Source of the DNA: Oscillospiraceae bacterium
GTDB lineage: Bacteria; Bacillota; Clostridia; Oscillospirales; Oscillospiraceae
DNA: 64,000 bases
Direction: 5' to 3'
Assembly: GCA_022800665.1 (NCBI GenBank)
Contig: JAAWQS010000003.1
Coordinates: forward strand, 16,828-80,827
The translations under genes and the position numbers were made by a program. This document shows, one piece after another, positions 52,707 to 61,018 of the stretch. Under the pieces are notes generated by a model. It saw only the letters and a list, made by a program, of their open reading frames with translations. It was not told where the DNA came from and ran no database searches. Position 1 is the stretch's first letter; every line of letters starts with the position of its first letter.

Positions 52707-53648
52707 CTAACGAATTTTTTGCTTTTGCTTTGGTAAAATTTTCTGCTGTATGCAAATTCGCTCCCGCACCAGGGCGGCAAACTCCGGCGGCGAGCGAACC
52801 TCCAGCGCCGGCCCGAAGGAGAGGATGCGGATAAGCAGTTCCGTTTCGTCCGCTGGATCGTACCGCAGACGGATTTCATAGAGACGGCTGTCCAGCCGCC
52901 GGGTCACCTTCTCAAAGTGGGAAAAATGCAGCAAAACCCGCTCCAGTCCGTTCCGCTCGTCCCGGAGCAGCAGAACCAGCTCCCGCCGGCGGGGCTTGGG
53001 CAGGCGGAGCTGGCTGGGGTCGTACGGCTCCAGCAGCTGGCAGGCGCAGAGCCGGGAGAGGTTGATGGTACGGAGCCTGCGCTTCCAGAGGGAGGTCAGG
53101 CGGAATTTGTCGTCCTTTTCCGAGTATTCCAGACGGCAGGGTACACATACGCTGGAACGCCGGACTCCGGCGCGGTCATAGAAGCGGAGCAGCAGCATCC
53201 GTTTCTCCCGCAGCGCCTGCAAGACCGTCTGGAAGCAGGCCGCATATACGGCGTCTTCGTAGGGGTCGCCGTCTGTGTACTGGTCGAACAGGACGATGGC
53301 GTCCGGCTCATACAGCGGTTCCACATCCTCCAGACCGGCGGCGCTGGGGGCAAACAGCGCAATGCGCCGGTCCAGCAGCAACGCCTTCAGCCAGCGTTTC
53401 TCCAGGGTGGTCAGGGGCATGGACGGCCTGAAGGTCAGAACTGTCTGCATCTCCCGGTCCAGCAGGGGCCAGGTTCCGTCCTGTAACGCCGCCGGAATCG
53501 AAAGCGCGCTCTCCGCAAAAGCCTTTTCCCGCACAAGCTCTGTCATCCGGCTCCCGGTCAGGCCCCCGGCGGACGCCTCTGTCAGAATCGCGGCTACCAC
53601 GCGGAAATAGCTCCCGTAAATTTCACTGAACAGCATCTCCGCCTCCAT
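52707..53648 (-). CDS. WYL-domain protein, downstream member of a pair
   Basis: A 313-residue protein with a C-terminal WYL-type ligand-binding region (about 160-310; AALREKRMLLLRFYDRAGVR lacks the literal W-Y-L triad, as in many members). No clear HTH is seen at the N-terminus, unlike its upstream neighbour. Its start overlaps that gene by 26 bases, so the two are co-translated and may act as a hetero-oligomer. Ligand unknown. Confidence 0.8.
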   Translation of the reverse strand: MEAEMLFSEIYGSYFRVVAAILTEASAGGLTGSRMTELVREKAFAESALSIPAALQDGTWPLLDREMQTVLTFRPSMPLTTLEKRWLKALLLDRRIALFAPSAAGLEDVEPLYEPDAIVLFDQYTDGDPYEDAVYAACFQTVLQALREKRMLLLRFYDRAGVRRSSVCVPCRLEYSEKDDKFRLTSLWKRRLRTINLSRLCACQLLEPYDPSQLRLPKPRRRELVLLLRDERNGLERVLLHFSHFEKVTRRLDSRLYEIRLRYDPADETELLIRILSFGPALEVRSPPEFAALVRERICIQQKILPKQKQKIR

Positions 53649-54855
53649 ATAACGCGCTCATGCGCTCCAGGTCCGCGAAAAAGGTGTCCGTCACAAACTG
53701 GCTGCTGCACTGCAGGTCCACAATGCGCCCGATAAACGTGCGCAGCCACGGCAGCATCTCCGCCGCGTCATAGACCTCCGCCGTAAATTTGCAGGTGTGG
53801 CTGTCGATTCTCTCCACGGTTCCGTGCCGCTTCTCCCGCTCCAGCCGCTGCAGAATGTGGGGCTCGCCGTCCTCTATGCGGATTGTCATTTCCAGACGGT
53901 CCAGCCTGCGCCCCCCGCCGGTGGAGACGCCCCACAGATGGCGGCTGAATCGGTTACAGGCTTCCAGATATTCCTCGTACCTGTCTTCAATGTTCCCCAT
54001 TTCCAGCTTTTTAATTGCATCCACACGGAAAAAAGACATATGTCCGCTGTGGCGGCAGAGCAGATACTGGCGTCCTGTCTGCGTACTGCGGTAAATTTTC
54101 AGCGGGCAGACCGTCGCCTGAAAATCGGAGCCGCCGCGCAGGCTCTTTATGTCCAGCGCGACCGTGCGCCGCTGGCGGATGGCGTCCAGGAGGCGGCAGA
54201 GAACGCCGCTGTCCAGGGCGTAGAGGATGTAGTGGTGCTTAAACCGGAAAATATCCGGCGGCGCATCCAGCTTGTCCAGCAGATAGGAGCCGATAACCCC
54301 CACGGGGTTTTCCTCCGAATAAAAGGCCAGGGCCTCCGCCCAGGACGTCAGATCAAAGGGGTCCGTCCGTTGAAAGCGGACCTCGCGCCCCCGCCTGACC
54401 GTGCGCAGCAGGCCCAACGTCTGGTATTCCTTCAGCTTCTTGCGGACGGTGGACTCGTCCAGAGAGAGCACGTTCTCAAACCGGGACAGATATCTGCCGC
54501 TGATCCGGTCGGCAATCTCGCGGACGGTGAGCGCGCTGCCGTCCGCGAGACTGTCCAGAATATAAAAATGCAGGGTGATATCCTTGGCGGTGAAGCTCTT
54601 GGCCTTGAACGCCTGGTATAAGGGGTTGCGGGGAATGTTCCGGCTGTCCACGGAAAGAAACACCCGCTTCACCCCTGCGTCCCGGCGGAAGGACATGTAC
54701 GCCCCCAGCCAGCTCTCCAGCCTGCGCCGCTCGTTGTCGTAGCTGCGTCCGCTTTTGGCGTCGTATTCCTCCCGGCTCTTGAAGCCGTAGACGTAGAATT
54801 CCCGCATGTAATCCCGAATGCGCTCAAAATCCTTGATTAGCTCGTGGTAGGCCAC
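53623..54855 (-). CDS. WYL-domain transcriptional regulator, upstream member of a pair
   Basis: A 410-residue protein: an N-terminal extension, a winged-helix DNA-binding segment around residues 95-160 (LTVREIADRISGRYLSRFEN, STVRKKLKEYQTLGLL) and WYL/WCX domains to the end. Such regulators sense nucleotides or nucleic acid ends in several bacteria, including defence loci, but no defence genes are adjacent here. It overlaps the second WYL gene by 26 bases. Confidence 0.86.
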   Translation of the reverse strand: MAYHELIKDFERIRDYMREFYVYGFKSREEYDAKSGRSYDNERRRLESWLGAYMSFRRDAGVKRVFLSVDSRNIPRNPLYQAFKAKSFTAKDITLHFYILDSLADGSALTVREIADRISGRYLSRFENVLSLDESTVRKKLKEYQTLGLLRTVRRGREVRFQRTDPFDLTSWAEALAFYSEENPVGVIGSYLLDKLDAPPDIFRFKHHYILYALDSGVLCRLLDAIRQRRTVALDIKSLRGGSDFQATVCPLKIYRSTQTGRQYLLCRHSGHMSFFRVDAIKKLEMGNIEDRYEEYLEACNRFSRHLWGVSTGGGRRLDRLEMTIRIEDGEPHILQRLEREKRHGTVERIDSHTCKFTAEVYDAAEMLPWLRTFIGRIVDLQCSSQFVTDTFFADLERMSALYGGGDAVQ

Positions 54856-54886
54856 AGCGTCCGCCTCGCTTCCATCTGGTTTTCGA

Positions 54887-55588
54887 TTACTCAGTGCGCC
54901 TGGATTTCCTGCAAATTTCCCGATAGACCGCTATTCCGGCCGCGCTGATAACAAGCGTACCTGCAAACACGATCACGGCAAACAGATAATTGCCCACTCC
55001 CAGCGCATTGCCTCCGATAGTGGAGGTGACAATTGAAGGCAGGGGCGCGACCAGGCTGATACATATCCAGGTGCGCAGCGGCAGCTTCGTCAGCCCGACA
55101 AAATAGCTGAGCACATCCTTTGGCGTGCCCGGCAGGAAAAACAGGAAAAAGACCCAGAAGCTCAGCTTCCTTTCGTTTTGGAGGAACCGCAGGGACTGTA
55201 ATTTTTCCAGCGGGAAGAACACCTCCACCGCCATGGTACCGAACCGCCGCACCAGCAGGAACACCAGCAGCCGTCCCAGGAAGGCGCCCAGTACGCACAG
55301 CAGCGTCCCCTCCAGCGCGCCGAAGGCATAGCCCGCCGCAATCTCCAGCGGCTCCCCTGGAATCACGGCCACGATAATCTGCAGGATAACCATGCCCATG
55401 AAGAGGCCCGGCGCACGGATGCCCTGCTGGTCCACCCAGGCGCGGAAGCGGTCCGGCTCCTTGGCAAAGCGGATCAGGGGACGCCCGGCAAACCAGCATA
55501 TCAGGGCAGACAAAAATAAAAACAGAAAAATCCCAATTCCGACAATCCATCGTTTCTGCGCGTTGGATAATGGCTTATGCCGCCTCAT
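54887..55588 (-). CDS. TVP38/TMEM64 (VTT domain) membrane protein
   Basis: Integral membrane protein of 233 residues with about five helices and the VTT-domain blocks IPGEPLEIAAGYAFGALEGT and FFLFFLPGTPKDVLSYFVGL. Members of the DedA/VTT superfamily move lipids across membranes; the substrate here is unknown. The start at 55588 has AGGAGG upstream. It is probably transcribed separately from the WYL pair, although only 31 bp separate them. Confidence 0.9.
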   Translation of the reverse strand: MRRHKPLSNAQKRWIVGIGIFLFLFLSALICWFAGRPLIRFAKEPDRFRAWVDQQGIRAPGLFMGMVILQIIVAVIPGEPLEIAAGYAFGALEGTLLCVLGAFLGRLLVFLLVRRFGTMAVEVFFPLEKLQSLRFLQNERKLSFWVFFLFFLPGTPKDVLSYFVGLTKLPLRTWICISLVAPLPSIVTSTIGGNALGVGNYLFAVIVFAGTLVISAAGIAVYREICRKSRRTE

Positions 55589-55705
55589 AGCCCCGTCCTC
55601 CTTTGTGATGTATGCCTGTATTGTACATGGATTTTTCTTAAATGAAAAGTGGGTAAATCTATAAGAAAAGATTAACGGCGTAAAGTACGCCGCCCGCAGA
55701 ATGAC

Positions 55706-55752
55706 AGAAAGCCGCAGAGAATTGCCTGTAGTACAATTCCCCGCGGCTCTCC
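55706..55752. terminator. Imperfect hairpin after the DUF6465 gene
   Basis: GAAAGCCGC..GAATTG pairs with CAATTC..GCGGCTCTC with small internal loops; no strong T tract. Confidence 0.45.
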
Positions 55753-55788
55753 GTAGGCCGCCCCCGTGTTCCGGGGCGCGGCAGGCGG

Positions 55789-56064
55789 TTAAAGGGCGAT
55801 GCTTCCGTTATCGCTGTCATTGACGACGTAGTATGCCTTGCCCTCGTCGGGCTTGAGATACACGACCAGCTTTTTGATTCCGGCCTCCTTGTGGCCCTCC
55901 GCAATGTAGGCTGCGGCAGCGCGTTCCCGGCAGTCGGAAATGTTCCACTCCTGACCGCCAATCTGGAGGTAGACCTCCTCCGTTTTCTTCTCATTCCTGG
56001 CCTGCACGGCCTCGCTGGCGGCGGGTTTTGTCTCTGCGGATGCGCTCTTTTTTGTACGCGGCAT
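55789..56064 (-). CDS. DUF6465 family small protein
   Basis: A 91-residue protein with a Lys/Ala/Glu-rich disordered N-terminus (about 30 residues) followed by a compact domain EEVYLQIGGQEWNISDCRER through KLVVYLKPDEGKAYYVVND. This is the DUF6465 layout found in gut Clostridia. Function unknown. A TATACT box lies about 60 bases upstream. Confidence 0.82.
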   Translation of the reverse strand: MPRTKKSASAETKPAASEAVQARNEKKTEEVYLQIGGQEWNISDCRERAAAAYIAEGHKEAGIKKLVVYLKPDEGKAYYVVNDSDNGSIAL

Positions 56065-56244
56065 AGTTTGTTTTCTCCAATCTTTTTTAGTGCAGCGCTT
56101 CGCTTTTAACGAATGCGTTATGTATAGTATACCTTTCTTTCCCGTTTTGCAACGCTTTACTGAATAAATTTTTGCTGCTCAAAGAGAATAAACATGGTAT
56201 ATTGCACAAATTTAAGGAGAATACCGCCGTCTGCGGCCACGGTT

Positions 56245-57177
56245 TTACTCTCCGAACAAGGGTGTGGACAGATATCGGTCTCCGGTATCCGGCAGCAGGA
56301 CGACAATCGTCTTCCCCCGATTTTCCGGCCTCCTGGCCAGCTGGAGCGCGGCCCACAACGCCGCGCCGGAGGAAATGCCCACCAATACGCCCTCGCTTCT
56401 GCCTAACTTCCGTCCGGCGGCGAAAGCGTCTTCATTCTCCACGGCAATCACCTCATCGTAAACGCCGGTATTCAGCACCTCCGGCACGAACCCCGCGCCG
56501 ATCCCCTGAATCTTATGGGCGCCGGAAGTCCCCTGGCTCAGCACGGGGGAGGAGGCGGGTTCCACAGCTACCACCCGCACCGCCGGATTTTTACTCTTGA
56601 GATACTCCCCGACGCCGGTGATGGTACCGCCGGTTCCCACGCCAGCCACAAAAATATCCACCGCGCCGCCGGTGTCCTCCCAGATTTCCGGACCGGTAGA
56701 CGCTTTGTGAGCGGACGGATTTGCAGGGTTCACAAACTGGCCGGGAATAAAGCTGCCGGGGGTCTCGCGGGCCAGCTCCTCCGCCTTGGCAATCGCGCCT
56801 TTCATACCCTTTGCGCCCTCTGTCAGCACCAGCTCCGCGCCGTAGGCCCGCATCAGCTGCCGCCGCTCCACGCTCATGGTCTCCGGCATGACAATGATGA
56901 TGCGGTAGCCCTTTGCCGCCGCTACGGAGGCCAGACCGATTCCCGTGTTGCCGGAAGTCGGCTCAATAATGACAGAGCCAGGCTGCAGGAGGCCCTTTGC
57001 CTCTGCGCCGTCAATCATAGCCTTGGCAATGCGGTCCTTCACGCTGCCCGCTGGATTGAGATACTCCAGCTTGGCCAGCACCCTGGCCTCCAGGCCCTCC
57101 TGCCGCTCTATGCGCGTCAGCTCCAGCAGCGGCGTTCTGCCAATCAGCTGGTCGGCGGACGTGTAAATCTTACTCAT
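56245..57177 (-). CDS. cysK: Cysteine synthase A (O-acetylserine sulfhydrylase)
   Basis: Makes L-cysteine from O-acetylserine and sulfide. The 310-residue protein has PLP lysine in [14 protein letters not shown] (near residue 44), the substrate loop [10 protein letters not shown] and the cofactor loop [15 protein letters not shown]. No cysE is adjacent. AGGAGG precedes the ATG by 8 bases. Expression is driven by a perfect consensus promoter that overlaps an operator-like sequence, indicating repression when cysteine is plentiful (inference). Confidence 0.96.
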   Translation of the reverse strand: MSKIYTSADQLIGRTPLLELTRIERQEGLEARVLAKLEYLNPAGSVKDRIAKAMIDGAEAKGLLQPGSVIIEPTSGNTGIGLASVAAAKGYRIIIVMPETMSVERRQLMRAYGAELVLTEGAKGMKGAIAKAEELARETPGSFIPGQFVNPANPSAHKASTGPEIWEDTGGAVDIFVAGVGTGGTITGVGEYLKSKNPAVRVVAVEPASSPVLSQGTSGAHKIQGIGAGFVPEVLNTGVYDEVIAVENEDAFAAGRKLGRSEGVLVGISSGAALWAALQLARRPENRGKTIVVLLPDTGDRYLSTPLFGE

Positions 57178-57200
57178 GGGAAATCCTCCTGTCCAATGGA

Positions 57201-57216
57201 CGGTTTGATTAAACCG
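57201..57216 (-). promoter_or_regulatory. Inverted repeat in the cysK leader
   Basis: CGGTTT-GATT-AAACCG, perfect 6-bp arms, ending 24 bases before the start codon. Confidence 0.45.
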
Positions 57217-57232
57217 ATATAATTAGTAGGTA
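57210..57232 (-). promoter_or_regulatory. Candidate Rrf2-type (CymR/IscR-like) operator of cysK
   Basis: On the minus strand ATACCTACTAATTATATCGG lies at the predicted transcription start. The ACCTAC..ATCGGT layout resembles Rrf2-family operators before cysteine genes in Firmicutes. Confidence 0.45.
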
Positions 57233-57239
57233 TATAGAT

Positions 57240-57268
57240 ATTATATGGTTTCCAATTTCTGCTGTCAA
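57240..57268 (-). promoter_or_regulatory. Perfect sigma-A promoter of cysK
   Basis: Minus strand: TTGACA (57268-57263), exactly 17 bp, TATAAT (57245-57240). Confidence 0.9.
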
Positions 57269-57758
57269 TGGATATTTGCACAAAGTCTTCTGGGATATAC
57301 TGGTCCAGATTATGGCAATCCATCAGGAAAAAGGACCGGCATATGCAGGAAAGCATGGGAAATACTGAATTTATTCGGATATTGTCATTATGTAAAGCGG
57401 ATGCGGGGCGCAGAACGGTGGAAACTATCGTCTCCGGATTTGTGGACTTTTGTGGGAAAGCCGGAAAGCGTCTGTTGTATAAGGCATATGCCGTGTGGAA
57501 AACCGTGTGGAAAATGTTCATAACTTACTGTACTAGAAAATTATCATGGACCTTATGTGAACTTATCGAACAAACGATCTGTGTTGAAGGGTACAGAAGC
57601 CTGTCATTTTTTTTCGCGCATTTTGCGATTTTTGTCGAATATTTCAGAAACTGCGAATCGGGTACACTGGGGCGGACCGGAGAAACCGGGAAGGCAGAAT
57701 GGAAATCCTGCAAGCTGTCCTGCAAAAATTACAAACGGTTATCACCCGCCTCCAAACG
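57269..57758. other. Non-coding region between cysK and the glycosyltransferase gene
   Basis: About 490 bp with no convincing gene; the plus-strand open frame here continues antisense through the glycosyltransferase gene and is not protein-like. It contains four DnaA-box-like sequences at 57441-57514 and a Spo0A-box-like sequence at 57633-57639. Confidence 0.5.
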
Positions 57759-57760
57759 GA

Positions 57761-57800
57761 AAAAGGCGTCCATGTTCCCAAAGGAACACGGACGCCTTTT
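57761..57800 (-). terminator. Terminator of the glycosyltransferase gene
   Basis: Long near-perfect stem AAAAGGCGTCC.TGTTCC with its complement, followed on the minus strand by TTTTT. Confidence 0.88.
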
Positions 57801-57814
57801 GTGTCCAATTGATC

Positions 57815-58984
57815 TTACAGCCCGCCGCCCGAAACCAGCGGCACCGCCTGCTTCTGCAGGGACAGATACAGCTTTTCCGCCGCCGCGCCGAAGGCTTCGG
57901 CAGAAAACCGCTCCGCAGAGGCCAACGCCGCCCGCTGCATCTCCTGCCGCAGCGCACGGTTTTCGCAGAAGGCGTGGAGGCACCGTGCAAACTCCTCCCC
58001 GCTCTCATACTGCCAGCCGTTGACCCCGTCCTCCACCACGCCGTCCACACAGCTGTCCCGCAGGCAGAGCACCGGCAGTCCGGCGGCCAGGGCCTCGAAG
58101 TAGGTCAGCCCCTGGGTCTCGCTGGTGGAGGCGGTGACGAAGATGTCGCCCAGCCGGTAGTAATCCGGCACCTCGCCGTGGGGGACCATGCCGGTGTATA
58201 TAACCGGCACCTGCCGCTGTCTGGCCCGCTCCAACGCCGCCTCCCGGTCCGGACCGTCGCCCACCAGCAGCAGCGTCACATCCTGCCGTCCGGCGTCTGC
58301 AATCTGGTCGATGAGGGATTCCAGATTCTTCTCCTTTGCCATCCGGCCCAGATACAGCAGAATGGTATGGTCCTGGGGGATGTTCCACTGCTGCCGCAGT
58401 GCCTCCCCCGCCTGGGGATTGTCATTCTCCCGGAACGAGCGCAGGTCCACGCCGGTGGGGATGACCTCGATCCGGCAGTGAACGCCGTACCGCCGCAGCA
58501 GCTGTTCCACCTTCTGGGTGGGCGCAACAATGCACGCCGTATGCCCGCAGATCCAGCGGGAAAAGGCAGTCACCACATACCGCCCCACCCGGCGGCTGAG
58601 GTACAGGTAGTGGGTGTAATCCTCGTACACCGTGTGGTAGGTATGGACAATAGGCGTCCCCAGCCGGTTGGACAGGGCCGACGCCACCCGGAACGTGCTG
58701 AACTCACATTGACTGTGGATTACATCCGGCTGCCAGTCCGCCAGCTCCCGGAGCAGGCTTCCGGCCCGGTTCATTTTCAGACGCGCGCCGGGGTAAATCC
58801 GGTTCGCGCTGACGGAACCCATGTAGTAGACATTGCCGTCCTTATAGGAGTGCATACTGTTGGATAATGTGACGATGCGCACCTCGTGGCCCCGCGCCTC
58901 CAACTCGCGCCGGAGCATCAGCACAGAGGTGACGACGCCGTTGATAACCGGTGCATACCAGTCTGTTGTAATCAATACTTTCAT
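57815..58984 (-). CDS. GT4-family glycosyltransferase
   Basis: A 389-residue GT-B enzyme. The N-terminal domain begins MKVLITTDWYAPVINGVVTS, the donor-binding domain contains LYLGRMAKEKN and the E-x7-E region ASTSETQGLTYFEALAAGLP. This resembles diacylglycerol glucosyltransferases and 1,2-diacylglycerol 3-glucosyltransferase, so glycolipid synthesis at the membrane is likely, but mannosyl transfer cannot be excluded. It is monocistronic with its own promoter and terminator. Confidence 0.9.
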   Translation of the reverse strand: MKVLITTDWYAPVINGVVTSVLMLRRELEARGHEVRIVTLSNSMHSYKDGNVYYMGSVSANRIYPGARLKMNRAGSLLRELADWQPDVIHSQCEFSTFRVASALSNRLGTPIVHTYHTVYEDYTHYLYLSRRVGRYVVTAFSRWICGHTACIVAPTQKVEQLLRRYGVHCRIEVIPTGVDLRSFRENDNPQAGEALRQQWNIPQDHTILLYLGRMAKEKNLESLIDQIADAGRQDVTLLLVGDGPDREAALERARQRQVPVIYTGMVPHGEVPDYYRLGDIFVTASTSETQGLTYFEALAAGLPVLCLRDSCVDGVVEDGVNGWQYESGEEFARCLHAFCENRALRQEMQRAALASAERFSAEAFGAAAEKLYLSLQKQAVPLVSGGGL

Positions 58985-59034
58985 ATGGCTTCCTTCCGAT
59001 GGAGTATCGTTTCCCGGCCTGTTGCCGTAAACCC

Positions 59035-59063
59035 ATTATAACAAATACCGTTTGCAGACGCAA
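59035..59063 (-). promoter_or_regulatory. Promoter of the glycosyltransferase gene
   Basis: Minus strand: TTGCGT (59063-59058), 17-bp spacer, TATAAT (59040-59035). Confidence 0.75.
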
Positions 59064-59209
59064 GCGGTATTTGCAGGCTTAAAAGAATCCTAAAATACTT
59101 TTGCAGCCGTTGTATGCCCGGCAGTGTCCGCAGACCCTGATTTTGCATCATGATTGTGCGCATTATGCAAATCAAAAAGAAATTTCAGGCAGATTTGTGG
59201 AATCCCCTA

Positions 59210-59238
59210 TTGAAAATGAAAGTCTGATGTGTTATAAT
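59210..59238 (+). promoter_or_regulatory. Promoter of the citrate synthase gene
   Basis: TTGAAA (59210-59215), 17-bp spacer, TATAAT (59233-59238). Confidence 0.8.
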
Positions 59239-59282
59239 TGCAAAAACGGAAACCATCTCCGTCCACGAAAGGAGTACCGCCC

Positions 59283-60659
59283 ATGATCTGGAAAGAAAAC
59301 CACGAGAACGCATATTGTGAAATCACACCCGCAATCCTTGCCCTGAAGGAGCAGTGGGAAAAGGAAAACTACATCGACCCCCGGCTCTACCGGGAGTACA
59401 ACGTCAAACGGGGCCTGCGGGACGAGGACGGGCGGGGCGTGCTGACGGGCCTGACCCGTGTGGCGGAGATTCAGTCCTACAACGTGACCGAGGACGAGCA
59501 TATTGTCCCCACGGACGGCGTCCTCTATTACCGTGGCATCGACTGCCGGAAGCTTGTCACCGGCTCCGAGGTGCGGGGACGGTTCGCCTTTGAGGAAACC
59601 GCTTATCTGCTGCTGTTCGGCCAGCTGCCCGACCAGGCCCAGCTGGAGGATTTCTGCGGCCAGCTGGCCTCCTACCGGACTCTGCCCACCAATTTTTTCC
59701 GGGATATCATCATGAAAGCCCCGCCCCAGGACCTGATGAACACCATGCAGCGGGCTATCCTCACCCTGTACTGCTATGACGACAAGGCCAACGATATCAG
59801 TCTGGAAAACGTTCTGCGTCAGAGCTTACAGCTGCTAAGCAACATGCCGGTCCTGGCGATATACGCCTACCAGGCGTGGCGGTACTACCGTGGAGAGAGC
59901 CTGTTCATCCACGTCCCCCAGCCGGAGCTGTCCACAGCGGAGAACTTCCTCTACATGCTGCGGGAGGACCGGCGCTACACCCCGCTGGAGGCCCGGACGC
60001 TGGACGTGGCTCTGGTGCTCCACGCGGACAACGGCGGCGGCAACAACTCCACCTTTACCAACCACGTTGTCACCTCCTCCGGTACGGACACCTACTCCGC
60101 GATTTCCGCCTCCATGGCCTCCCTGAAAGGCCCCCGCCACGGCGGCGCCAACAGCAAGGTAATGGCTATGATGGCGGACATCAAGGAACACGTGGAGGAC
60201 TGGGAGGACGAGGGGCGTCTGGGCGACTACCTGACCCGGATCCTGGACCGGGACGCCTTTGACGGCAGCGGCCTCATCTACGGTCTGGGCCACGCGGTCT
60301 ACACCCGCAGCGACCCCCGGTGCGAGGTTTTCCGGCAGTATGTGAAGAACCTGGCGGCGGAAAAGGCGCGCAATAAGGACCTGGCCCTCTATGAGAACGT
60401 GGAGCGCATCGGCAAGGAGCTGCTGATGAAACGCCGGAACAGGTCCGCCCTGTCCACCAACATCGACTTTTACAGCGGTCTGGTATACGAAATGCTGGGC
60501 CTGCCCATGGAGCTATACACCCCCCTGTTTGCGGTGGCCCGTATCTCCGGCTGGAGCGCCCACCGGATGGAGGAGCTGTCCGGCGGCGGCAAGCTGATCC
60601 GGCCCCGGTATGAGTGCGTCGAGGGACGCCGGGACTATATTCCCATGGAGGAACGTTGA
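59283..60659 (+). CDS. gltA: Citrate (Si)-synthase
   Basis: Condenses acetyl-CoA and oxaloacetate. The 458 residues include the catalytic-histidine motifs HADNGGGNNSTF, GPRHGGANSKVM and GLGHAVYTRSDPR. It belongs to the longer clostridial type with an N-terminal extension. The start at 59283 follows AAAGGAG; the earlier in-frame ATG at 59238 lies within the -10 box. No aconitase or isocitrate dehydrogenase is adjacent, so it probably feeds glutamate synthesis through a partial TCA branch. Confidence 0.94.
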   Translation: MIWKENHENAYCEITPAILALKEQWEKENYIDPRLYREYNVKRGLRDEDGRGVLTGLTRVAEIQSYNVTEDEHIVPTDGVLYYRGIDCRKLVTGSEVRGRFAFEETAYLLLFGQLPDQAQLEDFCGQLASYRTLPTNFFRDIIMKAPPQDLMNTMQRAILTLYCYDDKANDISLENVLRQSLQLLSNMPVLAIYAYQAWRYYRGESLFIHVPQPELSTAENFLYMLREDRRYTPLEARTLDVALVLHADNGGGNNSTFTNHVVTSSGTDTYSAISASMASLKGPRHGGANSKVMAMMADIKEHVEDWEDEGRLGDYLTRILDRDAFDGSGLIYGLGHAVYTRSDPRCEVFRQYVKNLAAEKARNKDLALYENVERIGKELLMKRRNRSALSTNIDFYSGLVYEMLGLPMELYTPLFAVARISGWSAHRMEELSGGGKLIRPRYECVEGRRDYIPMEER

Positions 60660-60696
60660 TATTCTGCCATCCGCAGAGGCAGAAACGGAAAAACGC

Positions 60697-60746
60697 CGGA
60701 AAGGGCTTACTGTCTGTAAAGAGCGGACGGTAAGCCCTTCCGTTTT
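60697..60746 (+). terminator. Terminator of the citrate synthase gene
   Basis: CGGAAAGGGCTTAC / GTAAGCCCTTCCG stem with a 19-base loop, followed by TTTT. Confidence 0.8.
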
Positions 60747-60769
60747 GCATGAATGCGGCGGTAAATGAA

Positions 60770-61018
60770 TCACGTTCTTTCGTTGACATACAGCTCCGCC
60801 CGGTCCTGGATCAGTTCCACCGTTTCCGCAAGCGACCGGTCCCCCGGCAAAGTACGCCTGGGCCTGTTCACTCACGATTTCCAACAAGTCATCGTCATCC
60901 CAATAAATTGTATTTGTATCGTTGTAAAGCTGCATGACCTGGTCGTTATATCGCTCCATAGTTCTTGAAAAGCAAGCAATATCATTACCAGGCAAAAATA
61001 CAGGACCAGTTTTTTCAA
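60770..61018 (-). pseudogene. Gutted ABC sugar-binding protein gene downstream of the hybrid kinase
   Basis: A TTG start overlaps the kinase stop (TTGA) and gives a signal-peptide-like KKLVLYFCLVMILLAFQEL. In another frame, TMERYNDQVMQLYND and WDDDDLLEIVSEQAQAYFAG, then after a +1 shift at a run of five G (60844-60850 region) DRSLAETVELIQDRAELYVN and TGA, form the characteristic C-terminus of family 1 solute-binding proteins. The central ~350 residues are missing. So an internal deletion and a frameshift have destroyed a binding protein that was translationally coupled to the kinase. Confidence 0.78.

Noticed and set aside
52587-52727. Possible purine riboswitch before the NCS2 permease
   Set aside because: The conserved core and P1-P3 pattern of the purine aptamer could not be found.
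57268-58023. 251-codon plus-strand frame between cysK and the glycosyltransferase gene
   Set aside because: No ribosome site, irregular composition, and its second half is antisense to the glycosyltransferase gene.
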